In this document: piece by piece, positions 33,141-45,610 of the stretch | How positions within the stretch are numbered: position 1 is the first letter of the stretch | Layout: every line of letters starts with the position of its first letter | DNA from: Anomaloglossus baeobatrachus | Taxonomy: Eukaryota; Chordata; Amphibia; Anura; Aromobatidae | Reading direction: 5' to 3' | Assembly (NCBI RefSeq): GCF_048569485.1 | Contig: NC_134364.1 | Coordinates: forward strand, 129,619,089-129,683,088 | Length of the DNA: 64,000 nucleotides | Translations under genes and position numbers: made by a program | The notes under the pieces: model-generated | Told to the model about the DNA's origin: nothing | Database searches by the model: none | What the model saw: only the letters and a program-made list of their open reading frames with translations

Positions 33141-36100
33141 TCATGTCTCTACCAGTTTGATCAGAGGTAATGGCCTGCCAGATCCTGCAGGGATGTACAC
33201 ACGCTTGCTGCAAAGACAAAAAATCCAATATTAATAAGACTCTTTCTAATGGACAAGGGCAGAACTGTCTCCATCTTGGCCAGTATACACTGCCGCTCGG
33301 ATCGTCCAGAGGAACTTACACATTCTGGAGGTTGGGCCGGGAGTAGCTCCTTGGCAGATACGACGTGTGTCCTGGTTGAGAAGATAGAAAATGTTCCAGT
33401 TTGTCCTGTAGTTCAAGGTTCTGGAAAACAAAAAAAATATGAAAATGAGGTCACGTCGAGACTATGAGTAATACAAGTGGGAAGAAAGGATGACGACGGC
33501 ACTAAGGCTCAGGAGTAGTGAAGACTGGTTAAGCCTTTACCTAAACCTGCAGTAGAAAACAATATATTGTTCCCTGTTATTATCCATGTCAGGTCGTCAT
33601 TGTGCTGAATGCTAGCAACTGCTAAAACCTCCCCGTGCCCCATGAAATTTGCTTTATTACATATCTTCAGTGATAACCTGAATATGTGACTAAAGCATCA
33701 TCATGTAGATGGCTTTCAAGTAAAAGGTTAGTATGGCTAGCAATCTTCTCTCCGGACCCATTCATGCACAAAGAGGCACAGTTCAGGTACATACGCATGT
33801 GTTCTTACTGGTAGGTGCTTATAGAATACATATAGAGTGAGAGCTTCAACATGTCCTAACCATTTCTCATTCAACATCACCAGTCATTGATTACGGGAGT
33901 CATATAAACATATAATGTGATAATGAGACCATTATAACAAATATAAACCAATGCAAAGAAAAGGACGACCAGCTAGAAAAGGGAGACAAAAACTGGTATC
34001 ATGAACCAGGAGATGGAGACTCAGGACCCTGGACGGAATCACTGGCTACATGGCAACCCAGGTTAGGCCACTTTCACACATCAGTTTTTTGGCATCAGGC
34101 ACAATCCAGTTTGTGACTGATGTAACGGATCCGTTGTAGCAGTTTGTACCGAGAATCCAGCTGTGGCCGCAGGTAACCTAAGTGACGTGACCGCTGACAG
34201 TGTGACTCACTTCAGTTGCTCCGTGGAGCTCACAGCCAGCGGCGGTGCTCTACGGCCACTCCTGTCCGCTTCCCATGTAGCAGAGCTGAAAGCGTCATGG
34301 GACCTCGTGTGGATTACGTTGGACCTAGAGGGGTATTTGGGGATTAATAAAGTAATGAAAGATGGTGTTTTTTGTCTTTTATTTCAAATAAAGGATTTTT
34401 CGGTGTTTGTGTTTATTTACTCTCACTACAGTTTAGTGATGGGGGTGGGGTGTCTCATAGACACCTGCCATCACTAAGCTAGAAAAAAAAACCAAGGATA
34501 AAAAGTGGAAAAACGTCCGCGCTGCTGTGCCAATAAAGAGTTAATTCCAAACATAAGCAACGCAGGGTGGTTTATTCTACGCGGAGATGAAGGAGAGGGG
34601 TTATCTCCGAAACGCGTAGAATAAACCACCCTGCATTGCTTATATTTGGAATTAACTCTTTATTGGCACAGTGGTACGGATGTTTTTCCACTTTTTATCC
34701 TTGTTTTTTTTCTTGCTTCCGCCTTCGGCACGTGGTTTCTGCAGCAGCTGTCACATGCTTTAATACTGGTTGTGTGTCACACAACCACCCCAGGTGAGTG
34801 GTTTTCATTAACGCTTACTGTTGTTATCCTGGTAAGACCCTATATGCGCTTTTTATATCCACATTTTTTTTACTATTATCACTAAGCTAGGACTTTGTGA
34901 CAGCTATGGGCTGCCATTAACTCCTTATTACCCTGATTGCCACCGCATCAGGGCAATCGGGACGAGCCGAGTAGAGTCCCAGGACTGTCGCATCTAATGG
35001 AAGCGGCATTTCCAAGTGGCTGCTGGGTGATATATTTAGGCTGGGGGGCATCCTATGACATCGGGATCCCCATCCTGAGAATACCAGCCCTCAACCGAGT
35101 GGCTTTACCTTCGCTGGTATCAAATTGGGGGGGGGGGGGGGGGGAAACCTCCCTCCGTTTTTTTTATTTTCAAACTATTTATTTATTTTACTGCAAGATA
35201 TAGACCCGCCCGGCGGCGGCTGTGATTGGTTGCAGTGAGACAGCTGTCACTCAGCGCGAGGGCTCATCTGACTGCAACCAATCATAGGCGCTGGTAGGCA
35301 GGGAAGCAGTGAATACGAGATGGAATAATGAGCGGCCGGCATTTTCAAAGCAGGAGAAGCCACGGGAGCAGTGTGACAGCTGTGCAACACAACGCCGTGG
35401 CGGTGATCGGCGAGTATGAGAGAGGCGGTGAGAGGTAGAGACAGAGAGACAGAGATCGATAGACAGAGAGACCGACAGACAGAGATTTTCTAACCAGAAA
35501 GGAATTTACACATCAGAGTATACTCGTGGGGGGGGGGGGGGGGAACGGGATTCGTCGCTGTAATGCGTTTATTGCCGCATTATGACGGATCCGGCGCCCA
35601 TAGGCTTTCATTATACAACACAGCGTCGGATCCGGTGTGGTGCGTTTTTGTTGTTGCCAAAAAAAAAAACAAACAAAAAAAAAAACAAAAAACGTTACAA
35701 TGTGCGTCGTTTCCGGCAGCTGGACAAGCAAATTTCTGATCTGGATCTGGCGCACGCCGGATGAAACGCAAGGCCATGCGGCACAATGCGGCGCTAATAC
35801 AAGTCTATGAGGATAAAAAAAAATGGATCCAGCGGCATCATACACCGGATCCGTTTTATCCGCAATTCGCCGGATTGTGCCTGATGGCAAAACTGATGTG
35901 TGAAAGAGGCCTTCGAAAAAGAACTAGTAGCTGTAAAGTCTACAGGAAAGAGCAAGGGTTTACTGCACACATGAAAACAAGGTCAATGTGAGATCGATCA
36001 TCCTTCTCCCGGTCTAATCTGGTTATGACGCATGTTTAGATAAGTGTAAACCGGCAACAATCATGAGATTGAGAACTCTATATTCGTCTTTTGTAAAAAC

Positions 36101-39100
36101 TTATTAACTATCTCACCTCCGCCTGCAGCCAGGACACTTTCTCCCGCAGATCTTGAATCAGCGAGTCCTTTTCTTGTGTGGCCGTCCTGGAATTCTGGAG
36201 CTGAAGATACAAAATATCACAAGGAGATGAAATTACCTTACCACAGTGTGAGATATGTAGAAGCTGCCTTTGTCATCTCCTTTCTTGCGTGAAGCCAGCC
36301 CACAATCCTTTACACTTACCTGCTCAATCATCTGACGCACTTTACGCTGTTGGCTTTTTAGCATGTCATCGAGGTGATGAATCTTCTCCTTCAGAGTGGA
36401 CACAGTCTTCTCCAGCTCTTGACATCTAGAAGAGGAGCGGAAAGAAGGATTGTTATAGGGTGCTGACTATATCATAAAGCTCATTCATGGGTAGTTATGG
36501 GGACCCGTAATAAAAGGGTAGATATTTGGGCTAGGTAAGGATAATAGCAGTCCTCCCTCTAACCTTGAAAATAGAAAGAGGGCTAGAAGTGCCAAGGCAA
36601 GTAGAAGCGAACCCTCAACTTGTACGTCTGGCAATGTCACTAAGAGCCTTACAGGCCACCTCTTACCTTTCCTGCAAGGGTTCATCCTTCCGATTCTGTT
36701 CTTTCATTTTATCTAACTCCTTCTCATTATGTTTAACTGTCTCAAGCAGTTGCTGGTGTTCCTGAAAACAAGAGATCAACAATGAAACTGGTCTTCCCAA
36801 GTTGGAAAATACTGTCAGATCAATACAATTGCATATTTAAAGGAATTCATGAGCATTAGCGCCAATTGAGGCAACATTATCCTTGGGAAGTTCCAGATGG
36901 TATATGTTCATCGCCACATGTTTATGACAAGAAATAAAGTGGAATTTAGTGGACAGCAGTTACCTTCTCCATATTGGACATCAGCCTCTTCAGCTCGTCT
37001 ACTTCTTTCTGGCGCCCAGCAGCTAGTCCCTGCGCTTCTACACGTGCCCGGTTACTCTGCTCAGCCTCCTGTTGCCAGTGAGTTAGTTTTTCCTAAAAAT
37101 CCAAATGATCAAAAGTTACCTACATTTTTAAAAATCTTCCTTGAGACAATATTGCATTGTACTAGGATACACGAAGTCTGACCTCATACATCTTGCGGTC
37201 TGCCAGGTGCCGTCTCTCCGTTTCCTGAAGCCTGGCGTACAACTTCTGCGCCGTCTCCCTCATATTCTTGCCGTTATCCACTGGGAATTCCTTAAATCAC
37301 AAGAAACAAATTAGGAATCAAGAGAAAAATGGAAATGTCGGTCAATGAGGCACTACAGCCTTCTCCGCTCACCTCTTCATGTGCCGCTGTCTGTGACCAC
37401 AGTGTGTTAGCCAGTCCATCACCATCTTGCCTTTCCATAAGATCACCCTATGTAGCAAGACAAGTAATAAGATATCAACAAACACTGTCCAAATGTTCTG
37501 CTGCGAGTCGTATGGAAACCTTGGGCTTACCTTGCCTGATTGGGGAGCCTCGTTCTTGGAAGCATCAAGGTCTTTTCTTAGAAGAGTCAAGGAGGTGCGA
37601 GCCTAGGGCAACAGAAATTACTCTATGATGGGGGTTTGTGTGCAGAACATCCCTACCACAAAGGCTGAGCTCACATTTCCTGTAACTTAACCCCACGATC
37701 TATAGAAAGCTTCCTGACAGGACTAAAATTCAGGAAGCCGATTCACAACGTATGTTACACTACAGATTAATAATTCATAACTTGTAATACCATTACTGCA
37801 GAGCAAGCATGAAGGAGAACCCTCAAGGACAGGCCAGGATCAGAGTCCTGAGATGATCATGCAGTCCTCAGTTATCTCTGTGCTGTGTATTATTATTATA
37901 TATCCTGTGAGTAGGCACCGCAATGCCTTCCACCTACGGATGATGCTTTAACAATGCTGGCGGTCAACTCCCTAGTGACTGAGCACACATACTGACAGAT
38001 GCAGAAAGTGCTATGGTGACGGGCTCAGACTGGACAAGAATAATCTATTCAAGGACTTGAGGACATCAGCAGTAATTTCGCTTCTCACCTCCTGGATCTG
38101 CCGCACCTCGTTTCTTAGCTGGTTGACGTTCCACTCATGATTCTTCTTGTTCTCTGCTTTGGCTTTGAGATATACCTGGAAAGGAGGGCAGCACAGTTAC
38201 GACCCATCTACCATGGCATGGGGGTTAAACTAGTCTTATGATTGAGGGCTGACGGAAGCAGTGACCGCTCCATGCATGTACAGACGCCATTACTTTGGAC
38301 CAGTGATAATGGGATATTTTTTGCTTTGTAGAGCACATGCTTGTGGTGACGCTAATCTGATTACCAGTCTTCACATTGCCCCAGTATGAGCAGTTGTTAC
38401 TATGGATTCATAATGGCAGGCAGCAGAGAAACACTTAATACCAGTACAAACAACCTTCATGTGTGTACAGGACACACCTATGCCTCCATTATTCTCCGGG
38501 CCGAGCTCCGCCACAATAACAGGTCGAGCACATATGTCTGCGTGATATTTTCTCTGCGAGATCAATGCAGCTATGATTAACCTCTACTCCATTCATCACA
38601 TAAGTAGTCAGTAATCTTCATCCATATAGATCACATTCCTCAGTGACAGAAACGGCCTCCACCTCTCCGTACATTCCCTGGAGCTGACACACCGGGAGGA
38701 AATAGCCCAACCTCCTAAACGGGAAGTCCCATACCTTAATGATCTCTTCATCTCCATCTTTGGATTTGATCAGTTCAGAATTGAGGGGTCGGGAACCCCG
38801 GAGGGGGCGAGAGGAGATGAGGGCAAAGGCACGTCCCACCGGCTGAGAACAAGAAGGAACAGTTAGTGACCACTGTTTACACCAAGGGGATCAGTAATGA
38901 TCCGTGTAATAGATATCGGGGTAAATTTAGCTCTCTGAAGAACGTGCGAGGGTGGCATATGAGGAATCTGCAATAACATCAACAGAAAGTGACGCCATCC
39001 AGAACGGCTAAAGAAAAATAGCTGACAACCACCTTGAGTGGCAATCTGTACAGTCTGCCCAGCTATACAGTGATAATATCTGGCTGATAAATCAGAAATA

Positions 39101-41168
39101 TTGGAGGACACCCAAGTTTCTGGGAACAGAGGAGGACAAGAGGTCGTGTAGGCGCTGGCTCTTTAGCCTTCGTACCTTTACTTTGGTGGTGTCCGTCCTC
39201 TCAGGAGACTTGTCGTCACGAAGGGTCATACGCAGCGTTTTTACACTGTCCTGGGAGCAAAAGACAACAATATGAAATAGACTAATCAGTCACTTATGTA
39301 AGTGGAGTTACCGGCGCTCGCTGCACATTCACCCAGTGACCCGGCTCATAATGCCCTTTACTCAGTGACTCCTCATCCCTTTCCCAATGAGCTCATAGTT
39401 TATTATGTGAGCAGTCACTGGGGATCATCTGTGACGCACACGGTGACCATGCATGGCTGGAGAATGACTGCCTGTAATTTATACAGAATTCATACTGATG
39501 GGGACGGGGCTCCGTAATCTCCCAATTTTAGGGCGAGTGGCATGTTAGCCTTCATCAGAGACTAAGACAAAATCTTCAACTCGATTTTTGCCAGCCTAAA
39601 TGTTTTGTCTGTAATGTGCACCCGTTTCTTCTCTCGTACCAGCCTCACCCTCCCGTCCTCATTGCAGCTGATTACTTATTTATGGCATTAATGTGTAAGA
39701 GGAGAACAGAGTTCGCAGTATCATAGCAGGGAGTGCAAGGGTTAATCTGTTTAAGGTTTTTTTCTAAGAAAATCCAGACATTCCTGAGGGGAGATGTGAC
39801 CCCCTGTCTGGGCAGGTGAGACTGAGCTCAGGGGCTGCACAATCCACACATGCCACAAAGATGAGCTTATCTCCTGCACATCATGTCTTTTCTCTGCACC
39901 CATCACCTGAAGCCTCACAAGTATCAGCCCCTGCAGGTAACATCTGTACAGCCCGCATTCCTGGAGACAGGCCTGTTCTTCTCTGTTGTATTTGTTCCAC
40001 TTTTATTCCCCAAGGATTAACTCTTACTTTCCTATTCTAATATTGCGGGAGTATTCAACAGTAAAATATGGAACTATTACTTGAGCATGAGGTATCGAAT
40101 TCAATTGACTTCTATCGGCTAAAATCAATACCAGATGGATCCATTGTAACGTAGTAGATTGAGAAATAAAAACTGCCATATGCTTAAATATAGACAAAGT
40201 TTCATCAATAACTAAAATTCTATGAAGCTGTAAAACACAAGTAGGAATGAGCCCCAACATTACACCCCGGAACATTACACCCAAGACACCCCGGAACATT
40301 GCGCCCCGGAACATTACACCCCGGAACATTGCGCCCCGGAACATTGCGCCCCGGAACATTACACCCAAGACACCCCGGAACATTGCGCCCCGGAACATTA
40401 CACCCCGGAACATTACACCCCGGAACATTACACCTTGGAACATTACACCCCGGAACTTTACACCCCGGAACATTACACCGCAGAATAAAACAGCCATACA
40501 ATGTACTCCAACTCCCAGAATAACAATCTGTATACAGAGTTCATAGACACAATCCTTTCTATAGAAACAGCTCCAACCTCTCATCACAAAGATGCGGCAA
40601 ACATCACACACACATCCAACATATAGTATAGGCACACAGCACGATGGCACACACACATCCAGCATGTAGTGTAGGCACACAGCACGATGGCACACAGCAC
40701 GGTGGCACACAGCACGGTGGCACACAGCACGATGGCACACAGCACGGTGGCACACAGCACGATGGCACACAGCACGATGGCACACAGCACACAGCACGGT
40801 GGCACACAGCACGGTGGCACACAGCACGGTGGCACACAGCACGATGGCACACAGCACGGTGGCACACAGCACGATGGCACACAGCACGATGGCACACAGC
40901 ACGGTGGCACACAGCACGATGGCACACAGCACGATGGCACACAGCACGATGGCACACAGCACGGTGGCACACAGCACGATGGCACACAGCACGGTGGCAC
41001 ACAGCACGATGGCACACAGCACGATGGCACACAGCACGATGGCACACAGCACGATGGCACACAGCACGGTGGCACACAGCACGATGGCACACAGCACGGT
41101 GGCACACACTGGAGACTGACCGGCTCGGGCTCCGGCTGGATCTGCTGCAGGGTGCACAGGCCATTCAT
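33141..41168 (-). CDS. TUFT1: Tuftelin, complete 13-exon gene
   Basis: Exons, 5' to 3' on the minus strand: 41168-41121, 39250-39176, 38842-38735, 38175-38089, 37602-37531, 37447-37373, 37290-37183, 37092-36964, 36761-36667, 36425-36320, 36200-36117, 33420-33320, 33207-33141. All introns are GT-AG and phases match, giving 1155 nt: 384 residues plus TGA, close to the 390 residues of the human protein. Diagnostic blocks are MNG at the start, DGDEEIIK (about residues 70-77), VNQLRNEVRQIQEAR, HWQQEAEQSNRA, IHHLDDMLKSQQRKVRQMIE (about 281-300) and the C-terminal LIKLVET, matching mammalian VIRVVET. Residues from about 80 to 340 are predominantly coiled coil by heptad appearance. Tuftelin is an acidic cytoplasmic and secreted protein first found in enamel, widely expressed, and a partner of TFIP11 (family knowledge). 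An in-frame ATG seven codons upstream (41189) follows an in-frame TAG; I chose the MNG start by homology and its better context (ACCATGA). Confidence 0.96.
34483..34877 (+). mobile_element. Hammerhead-like foldback retroposon, element 1
   Basis: A 395-bp insertion flanked by the 13-bp direct repeat ATCACTAAGCTAG (34470-34482 and 34878-34890). The left 100 bp is an inverted copy of the sequence to the right of 34609, making a long hairpin. At the turn lies GATGA, stem GGAGA/TCTCC with a 7-nt loop, then GAAA and ACGCGT, the order of a hammerhead core. A long variable TSD fits target-primed retroposition rather than cut-and-paste. It sits in TUFT1 intron 11, antisense to the gene. Confidence 0.75.
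34584..34617 (+). ncRNA. Partial hammerhead-ribozyme-like core (element 1)
   Basis: GAGATGA (34584-34590; consensus CUGANGA), stem II 34592-34596/34604-34608, GAAA 34609-34612, and the self-complementary ACGCGT that could form stem III only between two molecules. The first two core bases are changed at the inversion joint, so self-cleavage is unlikely. Confidence 0.5.
40263..40490. repeat. 14-bp minisatellite in TUFT1 intron 1
   Basis: Units ACACCCCGGAACATT and GCGCCCCGGAACATT, with occasional ACACCCAAGACACC variants, about 16 copies. Open in several frames but intronic and not coding. Confidence 0.93.
40625..41110. repeat. 15-bp minisatellite abutting the TUFT1 exon 1 donor
   Basis: About 30 units of GGCACACAGCACGRT. 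The last unit ends about 10 bp from the exon 1 splice donor (41120), so the beginning of intron 1 is almost entirely repeat. On the transcribed strand the repeat reads ACCGTGCTGTGTGCC. The G/A position alternates among units. Confidence 0.95.
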
Positions 41169-41262
41169 GGTCGCTCTCTGCTCACACATAGCACAGCACT
41201 AATCTGGGGGAGGACATGGCAGTACTTAAGAGGCTGTGACATCACTGGGACTGCCCTGGATG

Positions 41263-41267
41263 ATTGG
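41263..41267 (-). promoter_or_regulatory. Candidate CCAAT box upstream of TUFT1
   Basis: CCAAT on the minus strand about 95 bp upstream of the chosen ATG, in the short non-repetitive stretch (41170-41330) between exon 1 and a SINE-like fragment. A CRE-like TGATGTCA lies between it and the ATG at about 41239-41246. No TATA box is evident. The function is inferred from position. Confidence 0.4.
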
Positions 41268-41329
41268 CCCCAGGACCTGAGGGCGGAGTCATCCCTGAAA
41301 GGGCTGAGGAAACAAAGCAGGCATTGCTA

Positions 41330-41990
41330 GGATAATAGATACAACATACTAAAGCACAGCACAATGCTATAGAATCAGTTTTATTTCTATAGCGCCTATA
41401 TATTCTGCAGCACATACTATGAACTCTCCATGGTGCAGACTGGCTGTAGCCCTTGGGTCCTAACCACCATTCACACCGATGCACACATTGTTTTATGCAG
41501 TTGCAGATCAGGGCAGCACTTTTTTGCAGTGTGTCTAGTTAAGCACTCTCCAGCCCCGCTGATAATAGGGCGCTTCCCATGCAGTCAGTCCACCAATGCT
41601 GCAACGTTTAGTGTTTTCTTCTGTTGATGAAATGTATTCCTGATGTAGGTGTTAGAGAATGATACAAATGTAGTATCACATAGGACACATTCACTTTCCC
41701 CGATGGATGATGTCACATTGTTTATGCTGCAGACAGGATGCACCGGTATAGGCGGCGAGGATCCAGGTGTTCCATGCACAGGTGAGGGGCGGCCTCGTGA
41801 CGCGCTCCGCCAGGTACAGCACAACCTGTCCTAATAAGGACTCTGACGTGTAACAGGAACATTCCTATCCACAGGTAAAAACCGCCCCCTGCAGCACAAT
41901 GATATACACAGCACCACGTCAACTAATACCGCAATGCCTGCCTGTATACTAGTTATAATTCTTAATATTATTGAATATCTGTATTATTCT
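41330..41990. other. TUFT1 upstream region, SINE-tail fragment only
   Basis: A short match to the SINE tail seen at 52243 (TTTTATTTCTATAGCGCCTA, then TTCTGCAGCAC) lies at about 41370-41415. The rest up to the 74-bp array shows nothing recognisable. Confidence 0.45.
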
Positions 41991-44900
41991 GTATATATAC
42001 ACTGCACAGTACCACTTCTCCTGTCCTGTATACTGGGTGTAATCCTCAGTATCTGTATTATTCTGTATATATACACTGCACAGTGCCACTTCTCCTGTCC
42101 TGTATACTGGGTGTAATCCTCAGTACCTGTGTTATTCTGTATATATACACTGCACAGTACCACTTCTCCTGTCCTGTATACTGGGTGTAATCCTCAGTAT
42201 CTGTATTATTCTGTATATATACACTGCACAGTACCACTTCTCCTGTCCTGTATACTGGGTGTAATCCTCAGTATCTGTATTATTCTGTATATATACACTG
42301 CACAGTACCACTTCTCCTGTCCTGTATACTGGGTGTAATCCTCAGTACCTGTGTTATTCTGTATATATACACTGCACAGTACCACTTCTCCTGTCCTGTA
42401 TACTGGGTGTAATCCTCAGTACCTGTGTTATTCTGTATATATACACTGCACAGTACCACTTCTCCTGTCCTGTATACTGGGTGTAATCCTCAGTATCTGT
42501 ATTATTCTGTATATATACACTGCACAGTACCACTTCTCCTGTCCTGTATACTGGGTGTAATCCTCAGTATCTGTATTATTCTGTATATATACACTGCACA
42601 GTACCACTTCTCCTGTCCTGTATACTGGGTGTAATCCTCAGTACCTGTGTTATTCTGTATATATACACTGCACAGTACCACTTCTCCTGTCCTGTATACT
42701 GGGTGTAATCCTCAGTACCTGTATTATTCTGTATATATACACTGCACAGTACCACTTCTCCTGTCCTGTATACTGGGTGTAATCCTCAGTACCTGTGTTA
42801 TTCTGTATATATACACTACACAGTACCACTTCTCCTGTCCTGTATACTGGGTATAATCATCAGTTTCTGTATTATTCTGTATATATACACTGCACAGTAC
42901 CACTCCTCCTGTCCTGTATACTGGGTGTAATCCTCAGTTTCTGTATTATTCTGTATATATACATTGCACAGTGCCACTTCTCCTGTCCTGTATACTGGAT
43001 GTAATCCTCAGTACCTGTATTATTCTGTATATATACACTGCACAGTACCACTTCTCCTGTCCTGTATACTGGGTGTAATCCTCAGTATCTGTATTATTCT
43101 GTATATATACACTGCACAGTACCACTTCTCCTGTCCTGTATACTGGGTGTAATCCTCAGTATCTGTATTATTCTGTATATATACACTGCACAGTACCACT
43201 TCTCCTGTCCTGTATACTGGGTGTAATCCTCAGTACCTGTGTTATTCTGTATATATACACTGCACAGTACCACTTCTCCTGTCCTGTATACTGGGTGTAA
43301 TCCTCAGTACCTGTATTATTCTGTATATATACACTGCACAGTACCACTTCTCCTGTCCTGTATACTGGGTGTAATCCTCAGTACCTGTGTTATTCTGTAT
43401 ATATACACTACACAGTACCACTTCTCCTGTCCTGTATACTGGGTATAATCATCAGTTTCTGTATTATTCTGTATATATACACTGCACAGTACCACTCCTC
43501 CTGTCCTGTATACTGGGTGTAATCCTCAGTTTCTGTATTATTCTGTATATATACATTGCACAGTGCCACTTCTCCTGTCCTGTATACTGGATGTAATCCT
43601 CAGTACCTGTATTATTCTGTATATATACACTGCACAGTACCACTTCTCCTGTCCTGTATACTGGGTATAATCCTTAGTATCTGTATTATTCTGTATATAC
43701 ACTGCACAGTACCACTTCTCCTGCCCTGTATACTGGGTGTAATTCTCAGTACCTGTATTATTCTGTATATATACACTGCACAGTACCACTTCTCTTGTCC
43801 TGTATACTGGGTGTAATCCTCAGTATCTGTATTATTCTGTATATATACACTGCACAGTACCACTTCTCCTGTCCTGTATACTGGGTATAATCCTTAGTAT
43901 CTGTATTATTCTGTATATATACACTGCACAGTACCACTTCTCCTGTCCTGTATACTGGGTGTAATCCTCAGTATCTGTATTATTCTGTATATATACTGCA
44001 CAGTATCACTTCTCCCATCCTGTATACTAGGTGTAATCCTCAGTATCTGTATTATTCTGTATATATACACTGCACAGTACCACTTTTTCTTGCCTGTATA
44101 CTGGGTGTAATCATCAGTATGTCTTAATCTGTATATATACACTGCACAGTACCACTTCTCCTGTCCTGTATACTGGGTGTAATCCTCAGTATCTGTATTA
44201 TTCTGTATATATACACACACTGCACAGTACCACTTCTCCTGTCCTGTATACTGGATGTAATCCTCAGTATCTGTATTATTCTGTATATATACACTGCACA
44301 GCACCACTTCTCCTGTGCTGTATACTGGGTGTAATCCTCAGTATCTGTATTATTCTGTATATATACACTGCACAGTACCACTTCTCCTGTCCTGTATACT
44401 GGGTGTAATCCTCAGTATCTGTATTATTCTGTATATATACACTGCACAGTACCACTTCTCCTGTCCTGTATACTGGGTGTAATCCTCAGTACCTGTATTA
44501 TCCTGTATATATACTGCACAGTACCACTTCTCCTGTCCTGTATACTGGGTGTAATCCTCAGTATTTGTATTATTCTGTATATATACACTGCACAGTACCA
44601 CTTCTCCTGTCCTGTATACTGGGTGTAATCCTCAGTACCTGTATTATCCTGTATATATACACTGCACAGTACCTCTTCTCCTGTCCTGTATACTGGGTGT
44701 AATCCTCAGTATCTGTATTATTATGTATATATACACTGCATAGTACCACTTCTCCTGTCCTGTATACTGGGTGTAATCCTCAGTATCTGTATTATTCTGT
44801 ATATATACACTGCACAGTACCACTTCTCCTGTCCTGTATACTGGGTGTAATCCTCAGTATCTGTATTATTCTGTATATATACACTACACAGTACCACTTC

Positions 44901-45610
44901 TCCTGTCCTGTATACTGGGTGTAATCCTCAGTACCTGTATTATTCTGTATATATACACTGCACAGTACCACTTCTCCTGTCCTGTATACTGGGTGTAATC
45001 CTCGGTATCTGTATTATTCTGTATATATACACTGCACAGTACCACTTCTCCTGTCCTGTATACTGGGTGTGATCCTCAGTATCTGTATTATTCTGTATAT
45101 AACACTGCACAGTACCACTTCTCCTGTCCTGTATACTGGGTGTGATCCTCAGTATCTGTATTATTCTGTATATAACACTGCACAGTACCACTTCTCCTGT
45201 CCTGTATACTGGGTGTAATCCTCAGTATCTGTATTATTCTGTATATATATACACTGCACAGTACCACTTCTCCTGTCCTGTATACTGGGTGTGATCCTCA
45301 GTATCTGTATTATTCTGTATATAACACTGCACAGTACCACTTCTCCTGTCCTGTATACTGGGTGTAATCGTCAGTATCTGTATTATTCTGTATATATATA
45401 CACTGCACAGTACCACTTCTCCTGTCCTGTATACTGGGTGTGATCCTCAGTATCTGTATTATTCTGTATATAACACTGCACAGTACCACTTCTCCTGTCC
45501 TGTATACTGGGTGTAATCCTCAGTATCTGTATTATTCTGTATATATACACTGCACAGTACCACTTCTCCTGTCCTGTATACTGGGTGTAGTCCTCAGTTT
45601 CAGGCTATTT
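41990..45610. repeat. 74-bp minisatellite, about 49 copies
   Basis: Unit: TACTGGGTGTAATCCTCAGT, ATCTGTATTATTCTGTATAT, ATACACTGCACAGTACCACT, TCTCCTGTCCTGTA. An eight-unit block is duplicated: the same rare variants (ACACTACACAGT, GGTATAATCATCAGTTTC, CACTCCTCC, CATTGCACAGTGCC, CTGGATGTAATCC) occur at 42797-43010 and again 592 bp later at 43389-43602. Near the right end, units with a shorter TATAACACTG spacer alternate with longer ones. A stray partial unit lies at about 48143-48190. Confidence 0.96.

Larger units (their letters stand above)
34066..35911. mobile_element. MITE-like DNA transposon in TUFT1 intron 11
   Basis: Inverted termini GGCCACTTTCACACATCAGT and GGCCTCTTTCACACATCAGT. The left flank is TTA and the right TTC, a Harbinger-like TSD with one change. 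The interior shares a long module with the right arm of the 11473-13955 element, in the same order: a 'gtgac...cagttgc' block, TTTCAAATAAAGGATTTTTC, a CCATTAACTCCTTATTACCC block, CATCCTGAGAATACCAGCC and a GA-rich tract. Long G runs occur at 35126-35143 and 35527-35543. It is interrupted by a retroposon at 34483-34877. No coding capacity. Confidence 0.85.

Noticed and set aside
40024-41330. Several overlapping open frames over the 14- and 15-bp repeats
   Set aside because: They lie in TUFT1 intron 1 and upstream, are simple repeat translations, and conflict with the TUFT1 exon 1 reading frame.
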